A stretch of 60,000 bases of DNA. It comes from Mesostigma viride. Taxonomy: Eukaryota; Streptophyta; Mesostigmatophyceae; Mesostigmatales; Mesostigmataceae. This document shows positions 1 through 11,030 of this stretch, one piece after another. A program made the position numbers and the translations under genes. Numbering within the stretch: position 1 is the first letter of the stretch; each line of letters opens with the position of its first letter. The stretch lies in contig RPFO01000213.1 of assembly GCA_009746045.1 (NCBI GenBank), positions 13,221,051-13,281,050 of the forward strand, in the 5' to 3' direction. The notes below the pieces were generated by a model. It made no database searches and had not been told where the DNA came from. It saw only the letters and a list, made by a program, of their open reading frames with translations.

Positions 1-394
1 TTGCAAATTTGTGAAGATCCAGCCGATTTATCGGCAGGATCTCAGACCATTTAGGGGCTAAGCTACTTCCTGCAAGGGTGGGAATGTAAACGACACTTGC
101 TCTAGGTGCCCCAGGGCACCTGCAGCCCCATGATCTATCAAGCTATGCCCAGCTAAGGGGGAGCCTGTCATGGGGGGGAAGATCAGCATAGCTATACAAA
201 AGCTAGAGCGTGGCATCTCAGCAGAGTCTGAGCAGCTCTCTGCATGGGCACAGCATAACTAAATAAGGCTAGGCATCATCTGGAGTGCGGCACATCATAG
301 GCACACATGTCCCTGACTAAAAATGCTAGGCATCAGCTGGTATAGTGCCTGTAGTAGGTGGGCATGTACAAGGCCACGGTCTACCTATTCTACA
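1..394. other. Unassigned sequence at window edge
   Basis: No coding potential, RNA gene or repeat boundary is recognised here. It lies downstream (minus sense) of the L1-ORF1-like remnant and may be its 3-prime untranslated part. Confidence 0.3.
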
Positions 395-1235
395 CTACTG
401 CTGCTGTATTCCCCTAAGCTGGGGCGTCTGGAGTCGCTGGGGCCGCGCGGTGGTCGCGGGGGTGGCGTGCCAGGGCTTGTGGCCGACGTAGATGGCCGCC
501 CCCTTCAAGTACACCGGCTGTCCCGCCTTGGTCTGCCGGAGCTGGAGGTAGGTCGGCCATAGCTCCCGTCGCCGTTGTTGCTGCGCGAGGGTCAAGTCGT
601 CGTCCACGGTGAAGGGAGTGTTCTCGAGCCGCTTGCGGCGTCTCAAGAAACGAAATCTTGTCCGATGGGCAGAGATGAGAAGAAGCGGGGGCGCCCCTGC
701 CTTACCCTGCGCGCGGGGAAGGCGATGGGCGGCCAGCTTAATCTCACCAAGAAGGCCCATGCGTGCAAGGATGTTGCTCTCAATCAAACGCACGTGCAAG
801 CTTCTCGGAATTCTCACCTTCTTCCATGTCAAAGTTCTTGACGATGACGTTGAGGCTGTGCTTGGCGAGCTCGGCCTCCTCGCGGAGGTCGAGCTGCTGC
901 TGGTGGAGCTGTGCTGCAACGGCGGAGGTGGCCGGTGGAGGTGGTGTGTTGCTTAAGCATGTCCGCCCAGGTTTGGGTGGGAGGAGGCGAGGAGCATCGC
1001 CAGCCGGGCCAGCAAGGGCTGGCTTGGCGGCTATTTCCTTCTTCACCGCCTGGGCGGTGAGGCCTGCGGTGTTTTGCAGGACCTCGGTGGCGATGGCATT
1101 GTCCTTGAGGCGATGGTCGATACAATTGATGTGCGTGTATATCAATGCGGCATCTGCGGGCTTGCTCTCGATACTACAGGGACACACTTCATCGTGTGCA
1201 TGGGTGTTCAGCAGAAACAGAACTGGTTCCTCCAT
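395..1235 (-). pseudogene. L1 ORF1-like (Transposase_22-type) nucleic-acid-binding protein, frameshifted
   Basis: Two overlapping minus-strand frames together read as one protein. The upstream frame (1235 to about 790) has a proline-rich stretch, a Q/E-rich helix (LHQQQLDLREEAELAK) and the start of a fold containing NVIVKNFDMEEGEN. The downstream frame (about 800 to 395) continues with RLIESNILARMGLLGEIKLAAHRLPRA, then RRRKRLENTPFTVDDDLT and RRRELWP. The order coiled coil, RRM-like strand, then 'Lxxt...dDLt..q..RRelwp' matches LINE-1 ORF1p-type chaperones. A single indel near 795 breaks the frame. No matching RT is visible, so it may be a LINE ORF1 remnant or the ORF1 of the adjoining element. 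It abuts R1-like sequence near 1310. Confidence 0.5.
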
Positions 1236-1309
1236 TTTGTCGTCTTGTTGTCTGGTTCCTCTATCTCCATACCGCTCTCCTCCGGGTGGTGTGTGCCTTG
1301 GTTCGGTTT

Positions 1310-1707
1310 TGGCGCCAAAAGCACCCTTGGCCAGTTGTACTACAAAGAACCCATCCCTACTAATTCTTTCGACATTGTACTACGTTTAGTCTTGGTCTAC
1401 TACACCCCAGTAGGTCCGTTCACCTTCTGAGCGTCCAGTGCTACGCCTAAACACGTCAGCACTGGTTTGAACTAGAATGAACTAGTTTGAAGTAGATTGA
1501 AGTAGGCTGTACTACCCTGTAGTCCAAATGAAGTACTTGGAACTACGTCCAAGTACTAAGAACTAGCCTACAAGTTACTTGTACGGACTTTCACCCTTTT
1601 TTAGGGCAGATCTCGTACCACCACACTGGCGCCCCTTATTCAAGTCCAGGGCCCTTATACATTGTGACTACTGCCCCTTATAAAAGACCAGGGCCTATAA
1701 AATATTA
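1310..1707 (-). mobile_element. R1-a (old R1 copy), interrupted part of its A2 repeat
   Basis: This stretch is the reverse complement of the internal part of the R1 terminal repeat seen at 30170-30560, 46380-46780 and 48790-49190. Shared landmarks are the palindrome TTTTGGCGCCAAAA, the AAGTACTTGG/CCAAGTACTT inverted pair and the CTAGTTCAAA direct repeats. The same repeat resumes at 17643-17749, so the family A element at 1708-17642 was inserted into it. Similarity stops abruptly near 1310. This copy is more diverged from the others than they are from each other, so it is probably the oldest layer here. Confidence 0.75.
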
Positions 1708-1845
1708 ATTCTATTAACCGTGGAACTCCAGGGTAACCAGACTCTTTATTAAAACAATGAGTGGAGCACATACAAAAGGCAGGCCACATCCCGGCCGACG
1801 ATGCTCATGGGAACACTTATTGCTTGGCAAAGGTTAGCCTTACCC
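1708..1845 (-). repeat. Family A B2 repeat (3-prime end)
   Basis: 138 bp, near-identical to B1 at 12737-12874; both begin (plus sense) ATTCTATTAACCGTGG. It forms the outer 3-prime end of the element on the minus strand. Bases 1846-1870 are a 25-bp joint between A2 and B2 not found at the B1 or A1 edges. Confidence 0.85.
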
Positions 1846-1870
1846 CCAAACACGCAGGGAGGGTGGGCGG

Positions 1871-2215
1871 GAAAAGAAAAGAGGCCGACCTTAGCTAGGT
1901 GGGTTTGTTTTTGTCCTTTTTTGCGTGTCATGCGGCCTTGGCCCGGACGGCATTTTTTCGCCACGCAAATGTTGCGTCTGAACAAATGACGCAATGTGGC
2001 GTTCTAATTGCCGGCAGCTTACGTAAGGCTGCCGGGGCTATTAGGTCACATATTGCGTGAGAGAAAGAATCTAGATCTAGTTAATCACTACGCCATGAGC
2101 CAAGAAACCTAGACAGTGGCAGGTTTATATCTCAACGTAGCTCCTGCCACCTGGCCAAGAAAAACTGGCCAAAGCTTTGGCCACGACTGATCCGGATCAG
2201 GCCGCACCGGCCTCA
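1871..2215 (-). repeat. Family A A2 repeat, part 1
   Basis: 345 bp matching 17212-17556 of A1, including its whole palindrome cluster. It is severed from the remaining 86 bp of A2 (12651-12736) by the CACTA-like element. The CA at 2214-2215 is one copy of that element's target duplication. Confidence 0.85.
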
Positions 2216-2275
2216 CACTATACTTTTCGTCCGAGGGTGGTAAAAAGCATCCGAGGCGTAAATTACGAGGTGGTA
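2216..2275. repeat. Left terminal inverted repeat of the CACTA-like element
   Basis: About 60 bp mirrored at 12588-12648 with few mismatches. It begins CACTATAC and runs into the subterminal GTAATTTACGAGG repeats. Confidence 0.85.
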
Positions 2276-2590
2276 ATTTACTCCGCTTTTACTCTTACGG
2301 TTTGCATACGAGGTCGGATCTTTCTCGTAAGTTACGAATTAGATCCGAGGTAAGATCCGACGTCGTAAATTACGAGGTAGTAATTTACGAGGTAGTAATT
2401 TACGAGGTAGTAATTTACGATGTAGTAATGTACGAGAAAGTAAGGTACGAGGTAGTAATGTACGAGGTAGTAATGTACGAGGTAGTAATTTACGAGGTAG
2501 TAAGGTACGAGGTAGTAATTTGCGACGTAGTAATCTACGAGTTGGTAATTTACGATCCCGGTACTCGGTCCCGTAGGTTACGACGTCGTA
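2262..2590. repeat. Left subterminal array of GTAATTTACGAGGTA-type units
   Basis: About a dozen and more copies of a roughly 15-bp unit (variants of TACGAGGTAGTAATT) follow the TIR, with tracts of perfect tandem repetition at 2365-2560. In CACTA elements such subterminal arrays bind the element-encoded DNA-binding protein; that role here is inference. Confidence 0.75.
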
Positions 2591-2885
2591 TGCTTCTCGC
2601 GTACACTACCGGTACTACAATCATGTCGCTATGTCGTTCTGAATTGCAGTACGCATGTCACTTATCAGAATTTCACTTTGATTTCACTTATCATTTCGGT
2701 CAACCTAACCCCTAACACCCATTTACCCGGGGAAAAAAAAAAATGAATGGCATTTGCAGCAAGGCTCATGCAAGACAAGTTTCTATTTCAAAAAAAAATT
2801 CATTATTAAATGCAGGATTACATGTCATGCACAAAAATCCAACGCCTTCACAGAAAATAGCATATCAAGTCTTCTGACGACAATA
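2591..2885. other. Unassigned spacer inside the CACTA-like element
   Basis: AT-rich sequence with poly-A tracts between the subterminal array and the last minus-strand exon. Nothing else is recognised. Confidence 0.4.
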
Positions 2886-3126
2886 TCAAGTCAATATCAA
2901 ATTCGTGGCTTCTCTTCGTGGCTTGAAATACTGTTTCCATGCGGTGCTTAGGACAGCTCCGGGGATGTCGGCACCGCACAGAAGCTCCATCCGGGAGCAA
3001 GTGCGCCGGGGGAAGATGTTGTACATCCAGAGCTCGATATGTGCGGGAAGCCGTCGTGTTGGAAACCGAGGTGTCTGCACATAATTCCGCGCGCAGGCAG
3101 CTTGTGCCTTTACGGGGGAAGACCTG
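2886..3126 (-). CDS. Probable last exon of a transposon gene
   Basis: A minus-strand open segment is preceded by a good splice acceptor (TTTTTGTGTCGCAG just upstream, near 3127) and ends at a TGA at 2886. The peptide has protein-like composition, with ARNYVQTPRFPTRRLPAHIE, then LWMYNIFPRR, GADIPGAVLSTAW and KQYFKPRRE. Aromatic and charged residues alternate as in a folded domain, unlike the low-complexity ORFs around it. I do not recognise the family. Its place near the 3-prime end of the element, on the strand of the 5-prime exons at 12141-11031, suggests one or more genes transcribed right to left. Confidence 0.4.
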
Positions 3127-3269
3127 CGACACAAAAACCGTGTCCGGACAATGCAATACGGAGAAATGGCAACGGCAGATGGAGTCGGCTAAGGCCGCTT
3201 GTAAGGAAAGTGATTTTTAATGCACGAATAAATGTATAATGCATGCTACATCGCCATCGCTTGGGCGGT

Positions 3270-3515
3270 GAAAAGACAAGGACCAACCACATGCCCCCAC
3301 CTACCCTTCGTGCATCCCGCCCTTGACGAGGCACAACCATGTGCCCCCACCTACCCTTTGTGCGTCCCTCCCTTGACAAGAAACAAGCACGTGCACCTAT
3401 CTAACCTTTGTGCATCCCTTCCTTGGCAAGGAACAAGCACACCCACCCACCTACTCCACATGCATCCCTCCCTTGACAAGGAACAAGCACGATCACCCAG
3501 CTACCCACTAGCACG
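3270..3515. repeat. Minisatellite, about 55-60 bp unit
   Basis: Four to five imperfect copies of a unit built on CACCTACC...TGTGCATCCCTCCCTTGAC followed by AAGGAACAAGCAC. ORFs through it are low-complexity and are not called. Confidence 0.7.
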
Positions 3516-3729
3516 GCAGCAAGGCAGACCTTACAATGGCAAGTGATGTTTATCGGTAGAAACTGTTAGACAACTAGCAAACGAGCCAGCCGGTGAAGAG
3601 CAAGGCACGCATGCAAGGAATTTGTCGTTGCCTATGTCTACGCTTGTGTTTGTCACTGCAGTTGAAATCTGCATTTGCATCAGCAGGCCCGATCGAACCC
3701 CATGTCGCCACCCGCATTTCCACTTATAC

Positions 3730-4110
3730 TTCACGGCCCCTTATTCTTCTCTTGTGCCTGCCTTTGCCCTAACTGTTACCCTAGCATCTGCCCTTGCCCC
3801 TATCCTTTGATCCCCAGTGTTTGCCGTTGCCCTCATCCTTTCCCTAGTGCCTGCCCTTGTCTTCATCTTTTCCCTTGTGCCTGCCCTTGCCCTTGTCCGT
3901 TCCCTCGTGCTTGACTTGTCCTAATCTCTTTCCCTTGCGCCTGCCCTTGCCCTTATCCGCTTCCCTTGTGCCTGCCCCTGCCCTTGTCATTTCCCTTGAG
4001 CCTGCCCTTTTGGCAAGCACAAGTGCCTTTGTCCTTTCCTTGGCCTTGTGCTTGCTCTTCCAGTTTCCCTTTCCTTTGCTCGTGCGGTTGCCTTTGCTCT
4101 TACCCGGGTG
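3730..4110. repeat. Pyrimidine-rich degenerate minisatellite
   Basis: Repeated CTTGTGCCTGCCCTTGCCCT words with TTTCCC spacers give long low-complexity frames on both strands. Between 4111 and 4860 nothing is recognised. Confidence 0.65.
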
Positions 4111-4859
4111 CTTGCCCTTGCCGTTTGCAAGCTGCATTATTGTCTTAGCAAGCTAGCAAGTGCAAACTGGCACTGAGCCAGAAATGCAAGCAAAGCAGCC
4201 AGTGTAAATAAGGATGGACGGGAACAGTAGAAAGCTAGGGGTGGCAACGGTGCTAGAGCTCATGGCAACAAGGTGGTCCCATTCTTGCTGCATTGGGTGC
4301 GTTGCGTGGGTGGGATATTGCGAGAGGGGGACATTCTTGCCTTGGTTGTGTTTTCACATGCACCCGGTGCTTGAATTTATGCGTGCAAGGGTGGCTGGTA
4401 TCCCAACCAACAGCCTAAGAGGAAAAAGAGTGCTTAGAAAGCAAGAATGACTTAATGTTGGTAATAGCAGTGGCGGCGGCAGCAAAAACTGTTGTTATAG
4501 ATGCAAGCTACAACACTGCGGATGGTTTCTCACACTAATGTGGATAATGATAATGCATGCCACTTAACGGGACCATATAAACCACAACAAGAATAAATCG
4601 TGAGAGCAAAAGAAAGGGGAGTACAAAATGGCCGGCTTACCTAGCTACAGCAAAAAAATTGCATGAAAAACAAGATAACTCACCTTTGTCGCAGCAGTGA
4701 CCATATCAGACAGCTCACAAAAACTTGTTGATCCTTGAAACTTCCTGCTTGAAGGCAGCCACCAACGGTCTGGAGTTTTCACCCCAGTCCTTCTCAACAG
4801 CCAAGGAAAAGGGAAAGAGAGAGGAGGGGTGCGGGAGGGACAAGAGAGCGGGGGTGGGA

Positions 4860-4967
<108 letters not shown>

Positions 4968-5975
4968 GAGAAGTGCGGGTGGGGGTGGGAGAGGTGGGAT
5001 GGAAGATTCACTACGTTAGCAGGCGACTAAACTGCTACAATGACACAAAACCACGGAGCTAGGCCCTTCACTCCATCAGATCAGAGTGAAAACCCATGTT
5101 GAAACTGGGACAAATGCCATTAGAATGTTACTATGACCGTGGCTAGTAAACGTGAATTGACACCCAGGTTGTGACTTCAACGATTGGAGGCAACCTTGCC
5201 AAGTCTCCCAAATGCAGTCGGCTAGACAAGCTTCACAAAAAACGCAGCAAACATGTTAACGTTGCTAATATTCCAACGACGCGCATCCGCAGTCCGGCTG
5301 CCAATGAAGTCTTCTTGGTCGCCAGCTGTGCACAGAGGAGTAACCGCTAGAGACGCCAATTTGCGAACAACTCATTACAATTACAAAGCGCAGGAAGCAG
5401 ATGGCTATGCATCAACAATTACTTCCGCTCGCCCTCGTATTTAGCCAGGTCTATCTGCCCAAACTGGGTAAATGTTTTGCGATCGGTGAAATTGGCACTC
5501 TAGTGACTTACTTTCCCAGAAAGTGTCCATTCACACGACAACCGACTCACGCTCACACGTCGTGAGGAGTTGCCGATAGGATAAAGAAGCCGAACGATGA
5601 ATTGCTGTACATAAATGCCACGCTAACGGCGTCGTGAACTGACTTCTTGCAATCACGATTAAAGTGCCCGGCCCAACAACAAATTGGCGACACACGACCC
5701 CGCAACTGGAAAAGAATTCTGGCCACATTGATATACATCGGTTTGATAAAGTAAAACCTCGCATTCGGTTCTGGCTAGCCTCAAACGCATGCGCCTTGAA
5801 ACCTTTATCCTCCTGGCGGCCACAGTTTCTCGGTTCTCTTGTTCCGTTGGTCGTGCCGCTAGCGTGCCAGCCGCTCCAGTCCCTAAAATTCAAATTCGTG
5901 TTGTTCGAGAAAACGTTGTCGGGTCGGCGACGGCACGATGCCGGGCCGGGCTGCATGGGCCGTGGAGGGTGGTGG

Positions 5976-6695
5976 TACACAAATACCGTACAAGTGATAC
6001 ACAAATACCGTACAAGTGATACACAAATACCGTACAAGTGATACACAATTGCAGCCAGGACAACAGCGGGTCGCTGCGTACCTGCTGCGGGAAGGAGGGG
6101 GGTGATACACAAATACCGTACAAGTGATACACAAATACCGTACAAGTGATACACAATTGCAGCCAGGACAACAGCGGGTCGCTGCGTACCTGCCGTGGGA
6201 AGGAGGGTGGTGGTACACAAATACCGTACAAGTGATACACAAATACCGTACAAGTGATACACAAATACCGTACAAGTGATACACAATTGCAGCCAGGACA
6301 ACAGCGGGTCGCTGCGTACCTGCTGCGGGAAGGAGGGGGGTGATACACAAATACCGTACAAGTGATACACAAATACCGTACAAGTGATACACAATTGCAG
6401 CCAGGACAACAGCGGGTCGCTGCGTACCTGCCGTGGGAAGGAGGGTGGTGGTACACAAATACCGTACAAGTGATACACAAATAACGTACAAGTGATACAC
6501 AAATACCGTACAAGTGATACACAATTGCAGCCAGGACAACAGCGGGTCGCTGCGTACCTGCTGCGGGAAGGAGGGGGGTGATACACAAATACCGTACAAG
6601 TGATACACAAATACCGTACAAGTGATACACAATTGCAGCCAGGACAACAGCGGGTCGCTGCGTACCTGCCGTGGGAAGGAGGGGGGTGGTACACA
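5976..6695. repeat. Higher-order tandem repeat with 22-bp subunits, about 239-bp period
   Basis: A 22-bp subunit (GTGATACACAAATACCGTAC plus AA) occurs in runs of two or three, separated by a 70-bp GC-rich spacer that begins with GATACACAATTGCAGCC. Two spacer variants alternate strictly: CTGCGGGAAGGAGGGGGG before two-subunit runs (about 6098, 6337, 6577) and CCGTGGGAAGGAGGGTGG before three-subunit runs (about 6208, 6448). The super-unit is therefore about 239 bp and is repeated almost three times. All three minus-strand frames stay open through most of it, as a consequence of the repetition. Confidence 0.88.
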
Positions 6696-6714
6696 AATAT
6701 CCGACCTATATATT

Positions 6715-7400
6715 AGCATTAGCCGCCGCCTATCAAACAGGTCCTATTCATCACGAGCGTCAACGCCCCGTCATCGCCCCGTCATCGCCCGGCCGAGGGC
6801 CTTAACCTGTTAACTCTTTATTCGGAGTGATAGTCAACGACCTATACTACCAATAGCTGCCGCATATCAAACATGGGCTTATCATCACGCCCGTCGAGGG
6901 CGATGACGGTGACGACCGTCACCGGCATCGCCCTCGACGGGCCAACATCTAAACTCTTCTCTTAATCAACAATCTATATTACCAATAGCCGCCGCCTATC
7001 AAACAGATCCTATTCATCACGCGCGTCAACGCCCCGTCATCGCCCCGTCATCGCCCCGTGATCGCCATGCCGAGCCAGCCGAGGGCCAACCTCTTAACTC
7101 TTTACATTTGTATTCGGAGTAGTAGTCAACGACCTATATTACCAATAGCCGCCGCATATCAAAAAGGTCGTATTCATGACGCCCGTCGAGGGCGATGACG
7201 GTGACGCCGTCACCGTCATCGCCCACGGGCCAACATCTAAACTCTTCTCTTAATCAACAATCTATATTACCAATAGCCGCCGCCTGTCAAACAGATCCTA
7301 TTCATCACGCGCGTCAACGCCCCGTCATCGCCCCGTCATCGCCCCGTCATCGCTCCGTGATCGCCATGCCGACTGCCGAGGGCCAACCTCTTAACTCTTT
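6715..7400. repeat. Tandem repeat of about 290 bp built from two alternating half-units
   Basis: Copies of CCAATAGCCGCCGCCTATCA-type sequence start near 6718, 6848, 6978, 7140 and 7268. Half-units alternate between one carrying GCCCCGTCATC triplications and one carrying a long hairpin of CGTCGAGGGCGATGACGG with its complement. Confidence 0.75.
6886..6943. repeat. Long hairpin in the 290-bp array
   Basis: CCCGTCGAGGGCGATGACGG is mirrored after a short loop by CCGGCATCGCCCTCGACGGG. A second, slightly shortened version lies at about 7179-7231. Confidence 0.75.
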
Positions 7401-8885
7401 ATTCGGAGTAATAGTTAACTGCCGGCATTGCCATACAAGAAGAAGCTCTCGATCCTAGGTATAGACTACCTCGGGTATCATCATCGTAATTGCTAGCATC
7501 GAGATCATTCATACCTACCGACGATGGCCAGCTGCAAAAGAAAAATGTCGACCAACAGACAGGACCTATCGCCGGGAACCCTCAAGGCAATAAGGGCGAG
7601 ACAGGCTTTCACCGTTAAGTAAAGTTGTCCACATCGTGCTAAGGAATTTGTGCTAATCTATGAGTACCTATATGGACACTTTGTCGCATTTTTTACATGG
7701 CAAATAAGCGATGTATGTGTCATGTAGGCTGCCATTGGTGCATGCATGCATGGGCCAGCAATGATGGTCAGAGGTACATTGTGCCTATGAGATAACCATC
7801 GATTTGTTGATCAGCAAGTGATTCATTACGTGAGACAACAATATGTTTGGGGGCTAAGCTTCTTACATTGGTCACATGGCCCGCCATAATTGTTTTCTTA
7901 TGTGTTTAAGGTTAGGGCTCTGTTCATGACTGAACGTCATGAACGCGCTCTATTCATGACATTGATTAATTGATTTTAATTAGTCTCATGTCCATGTTGG
8001 GGGACCGGGATCTCTGAATTCCCCAAAGAAGATATAGTGGAAGTCACCCCAAGACGTCAATATCCGTCAAGACGTCAATAACAACATGTATGTCCACAGC
8101 TCAGCTAGTAGTCTAAAATATGGGCCTCGAGCTAATCTTGCACGCAAGCAATGCCTATCATCAAGGATTAATTAATGCCTATCAACAAGGAGACAATCAT
8201 GCTTGTTAAATTTCCTAGGACCCACAACTGGGGGGTCGTAGTCTTTGACAATGTCCGCCTGGGCAACGCTACTAATCCTACACATCCGCGAGGTCCCATG
8301 TCTGAATAAGAGGGGTTGAGCGGATGACGCCAACAGTGTCTGTGCTCTGCATGTCAGCTAAAATCATATCGCGGAGACAAACATATGGCGGTATGTCCAA
8401 TGTTGGCCACTGCGTCGCCTAACAGGTTCTTACATGGTCGGCAAGGGCCTGACCATGTAAGAAGATATCTCCCTGGCTGGCCAGTCCACAAGGAACCAGC
8501 ACAGACCTCATCTGAATCAACCTGATTAATTAACTAACTACTTAATTCATTTATTAAACTCATGCCCCCATTAGGGAGTCAAGGAGCATTAGCTAACCCC
8601 GATTAATTAATTATTTAATTAATTAATTAAACACGTGCTCCTGTTGGGGAGTCACGGAGCACCGAAGTGCTTTTAATCCCTGTGTGTGCACAACAGGAGA
8701 AAGGGCAGAGACCCCCAGTCTCCTTCATGCCTAAGGCATGCCACAGCTGCATTCGGGAACGCTAGCTAAACGGACACGCTAACGATCCGGCAATCTGTGG
8801 GTGCAATAAGACCCATGTGAGCATGGCATAACACTAGGAGCGTGGGCAAGTAATCTCATCATAGCCAGGACGTAGCATGGCTGTA
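7401..8885. other. Unassigned interior of the CACTA-like element
   Basis: No convincing exon is seen. The segment holds TTAATTAA-rich patches (8520-8640) and the sequence TTGGGGAGTCACGGAGCA. That sequence recurs inverted near 33886-33915, again close to a GGAT/CATC tract, so a shared repeat family is likely. Confidence 0.45.
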
Positions 8886-8905
8886 CTAGGACTATACCCC
8901 GATCA

Positions 8906-9251
8906 ATGGATGGATGGATGGATGGATGGATGGATGGATGGATGGATGGATGGATGGATGGATGGATGGATGGATGGATGGATGGATGGATGGATGGATG
9001 GATGGATGGATGGATGGATGGATGGATGGATGGATGGATGATGGATGGATGGATGGATGGATGGATGGATGGATGGATGGATGGATGGATGGATGGATGG
9101 ATGGATGGATGGATGGATGGATGGATGGATGGATGGATGGATGGATGGATGGATGGATGGATGGATGGATGGATGGATGGATGGATGGATGGATGGATGG
9201 ATGGATGGATGGATGGATGGATGGATGGATGGATGGATGGATGGATGGATG
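8906..9251. repeat. (ATGG)n microsatellite
   Basis: About 345 bp of the tetranucleotide, perfect except for one 1-bp phase slip near 9040. Long MDGW- and SIHP-repeat frames on the two strands are artefacts of it. Confidence 0.97.
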
Positions 9252-11030
9252 TCAGGCTTGTCTTACATGATGCAGTGGAACTTTGGTGCTGGAGGGTTAA
9301 TTGTGGCCCGGTCTGGTTTAGCTTCAGTGCTCTCATGGCGGCCTTCATTTGTAATTATTTGAATGCATGCCCATTGGGCCATGCATAGTGTATATTTTTT
9401 ACGCATGCACGCCCATTATGTATCGCTGGGTCCATCCCATCAATGCTTGTTTATTGCCAGGTCTGGTGTAAGTAAGTTAGTACTTGCGTGTCATGCGCAT
9501 GGGCATGTTTAGAGTACTATGCTAATCTCTTTAGAAACATAATTACACGGAAGTTACAAATCTCATCTGCATCATGCCCCAAGACACTACATTAAAGAAT
9601 CAAATAAAATTATAACATGCCTCCGTTGGGAGATCATGCAGCACATGCATATTCCTTGCTGAATGGGTAGAGGTGGGTCAAGCCGCGACATCGAAATAAG
9701 CTAACTCTAAGCTATCTAGTCTACAAAATCCTCACTACACTTCTCCCCAAAGCGCCCCTTCCGCTTTGGGGGAGGGGGCTTACCCACATGGGCTGGCGTG
9801 TGAGCCGGGACATTGGTCTTCCACCTCTTCTTGTTCTGCATAGGAACAGAGAGCGAAGAAATGCGGTGTGGGGACCCCTTCTCGTGGTAATGCGTTACAT
9901 GTACTCCCCACCGGGCTTTGCTCTTCATGGGTTCATAAAGACAACAATTATTCAGTAAGAATTTAATAAATTAGGAACATATATCCGTTGGGAGTCACTG
10001 TTACACATATACCTGAAAAGGGGCATATGATTTTAAATACATTCTGAGCTACAACCTGCACGTGCATGGGTTTAGTTAACTGGCACCTATACTAGAGGCC
10101 TGACATGGGGTGGAGCTTCAGTGCTTCCCCGCCTTCTCCTTCTCCCACACTGGGTGCTCCGCGTCCTTCTTCTCCGGCCCTGCCCATGGGTGCACCGGCC
10201 CCGCCTCCTCCTTCTCCTCTCGGGCGATTCGCGCTCCACGCATGGCTGCAGCATCAGTTAGCACGGGCAAGACATAGCAGTAACCGCGCTATGGCTGTTC
10301 TAGCACCAGCCTAGCAGACTTCCATGATCACTCAGCAAACCCACGACAGCTAAACCCTTGGCTGTCACAACCAGTCCATGCATCATTAAGTATGGGTACA
10401 GGGAAAGCTTCCCGCATATCCATGGCCATATGGATGGCAGCAACACAACGACTTGCCCCCTAGCCCCCCGTGCACACACAAAAACGTGGGTCGTGGCTTC
10501 CACGCCCCATCCGCCATGCATGACAGCGCGTACCTTACTCGCATTCACACCGGGCTGCATCCCAGCGCCGTTGCTGTCCCCATGTGACACGTCGGCTGAT
10601 TAAGCAGATACACAGCAGAGTCTGATGTAAACCGCTAAACCCCAAACCCATGCAGACCACAGTCAAGGACGCGTGCATGTCAAGCCATGCCAATTGTGAA
10701 CCGTACAGCAATTTACTTTTCAAGCCTGAAGAGGTGGATAGCAGATACTAGCCTGGAAGAGGTTACAGGGGCACATGTCCATTAGCGAGCGGAACAACAC
10801 AGCATACACCCTACAAGCGTACCGCACAATGTCCTCCTGCAATTGTCTGCAGATCTCCCAATGCCGCAGACATCTCCACTGCTCTCATGGCGATTGCAAA
10901 TGCTTCATGCCGCTGACATCTCCACTGCTCTCATGGCGATTGCAAATGCTTGATGCCGCACCTCTGCTTACAGCAGAAAAGCTTCCTCCGGGCGAGGCAC
11001 CTGACTGGAACCAACACCCATTCCTTGGCT
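9252..11030. other. Unassigned interior with possible short minus-strand exons
   Basis: Two charged minus-strand open segments could be exons of a degenerate gene: 9716-9928 (contains PPPPKRKGRFGEKCSEDFVD) and 10118-10243 (contains REEKEEAGPVHPWAGPEKKD). Neither has decisive splice support. A 44-bp direct duplication sits at about 10868-10955. Confidence 0.25.
10868..10955. repeat. Direct tandem duplication, about 44 bp twice
   Basis: GACATCTCCACTGCTCTCAT followed by GGCGATTGCAAATGCTT occurs twice in a row, differing by one base near the end. Confidence 0.85.

Noticed and set aside
5976-6695. Repeat-spacer pattern considered as a CRISPR array
   Set aside because: Spacers are themselves repeated, there are no cas genes, and the sequence is eukaryotic.
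5531-6719. Three overlapping minus-strand ORFs of 268-387 codons
   Set aside because: All three frames are open only because of the 22-bp/239-bp tandem repeat; no start context or domain.
8779-9388. Long MDGW- and SIHP-repeat ORFs
   Set aside because: Translation of the (ATGG)n microsatellite; no non-repeat domain.
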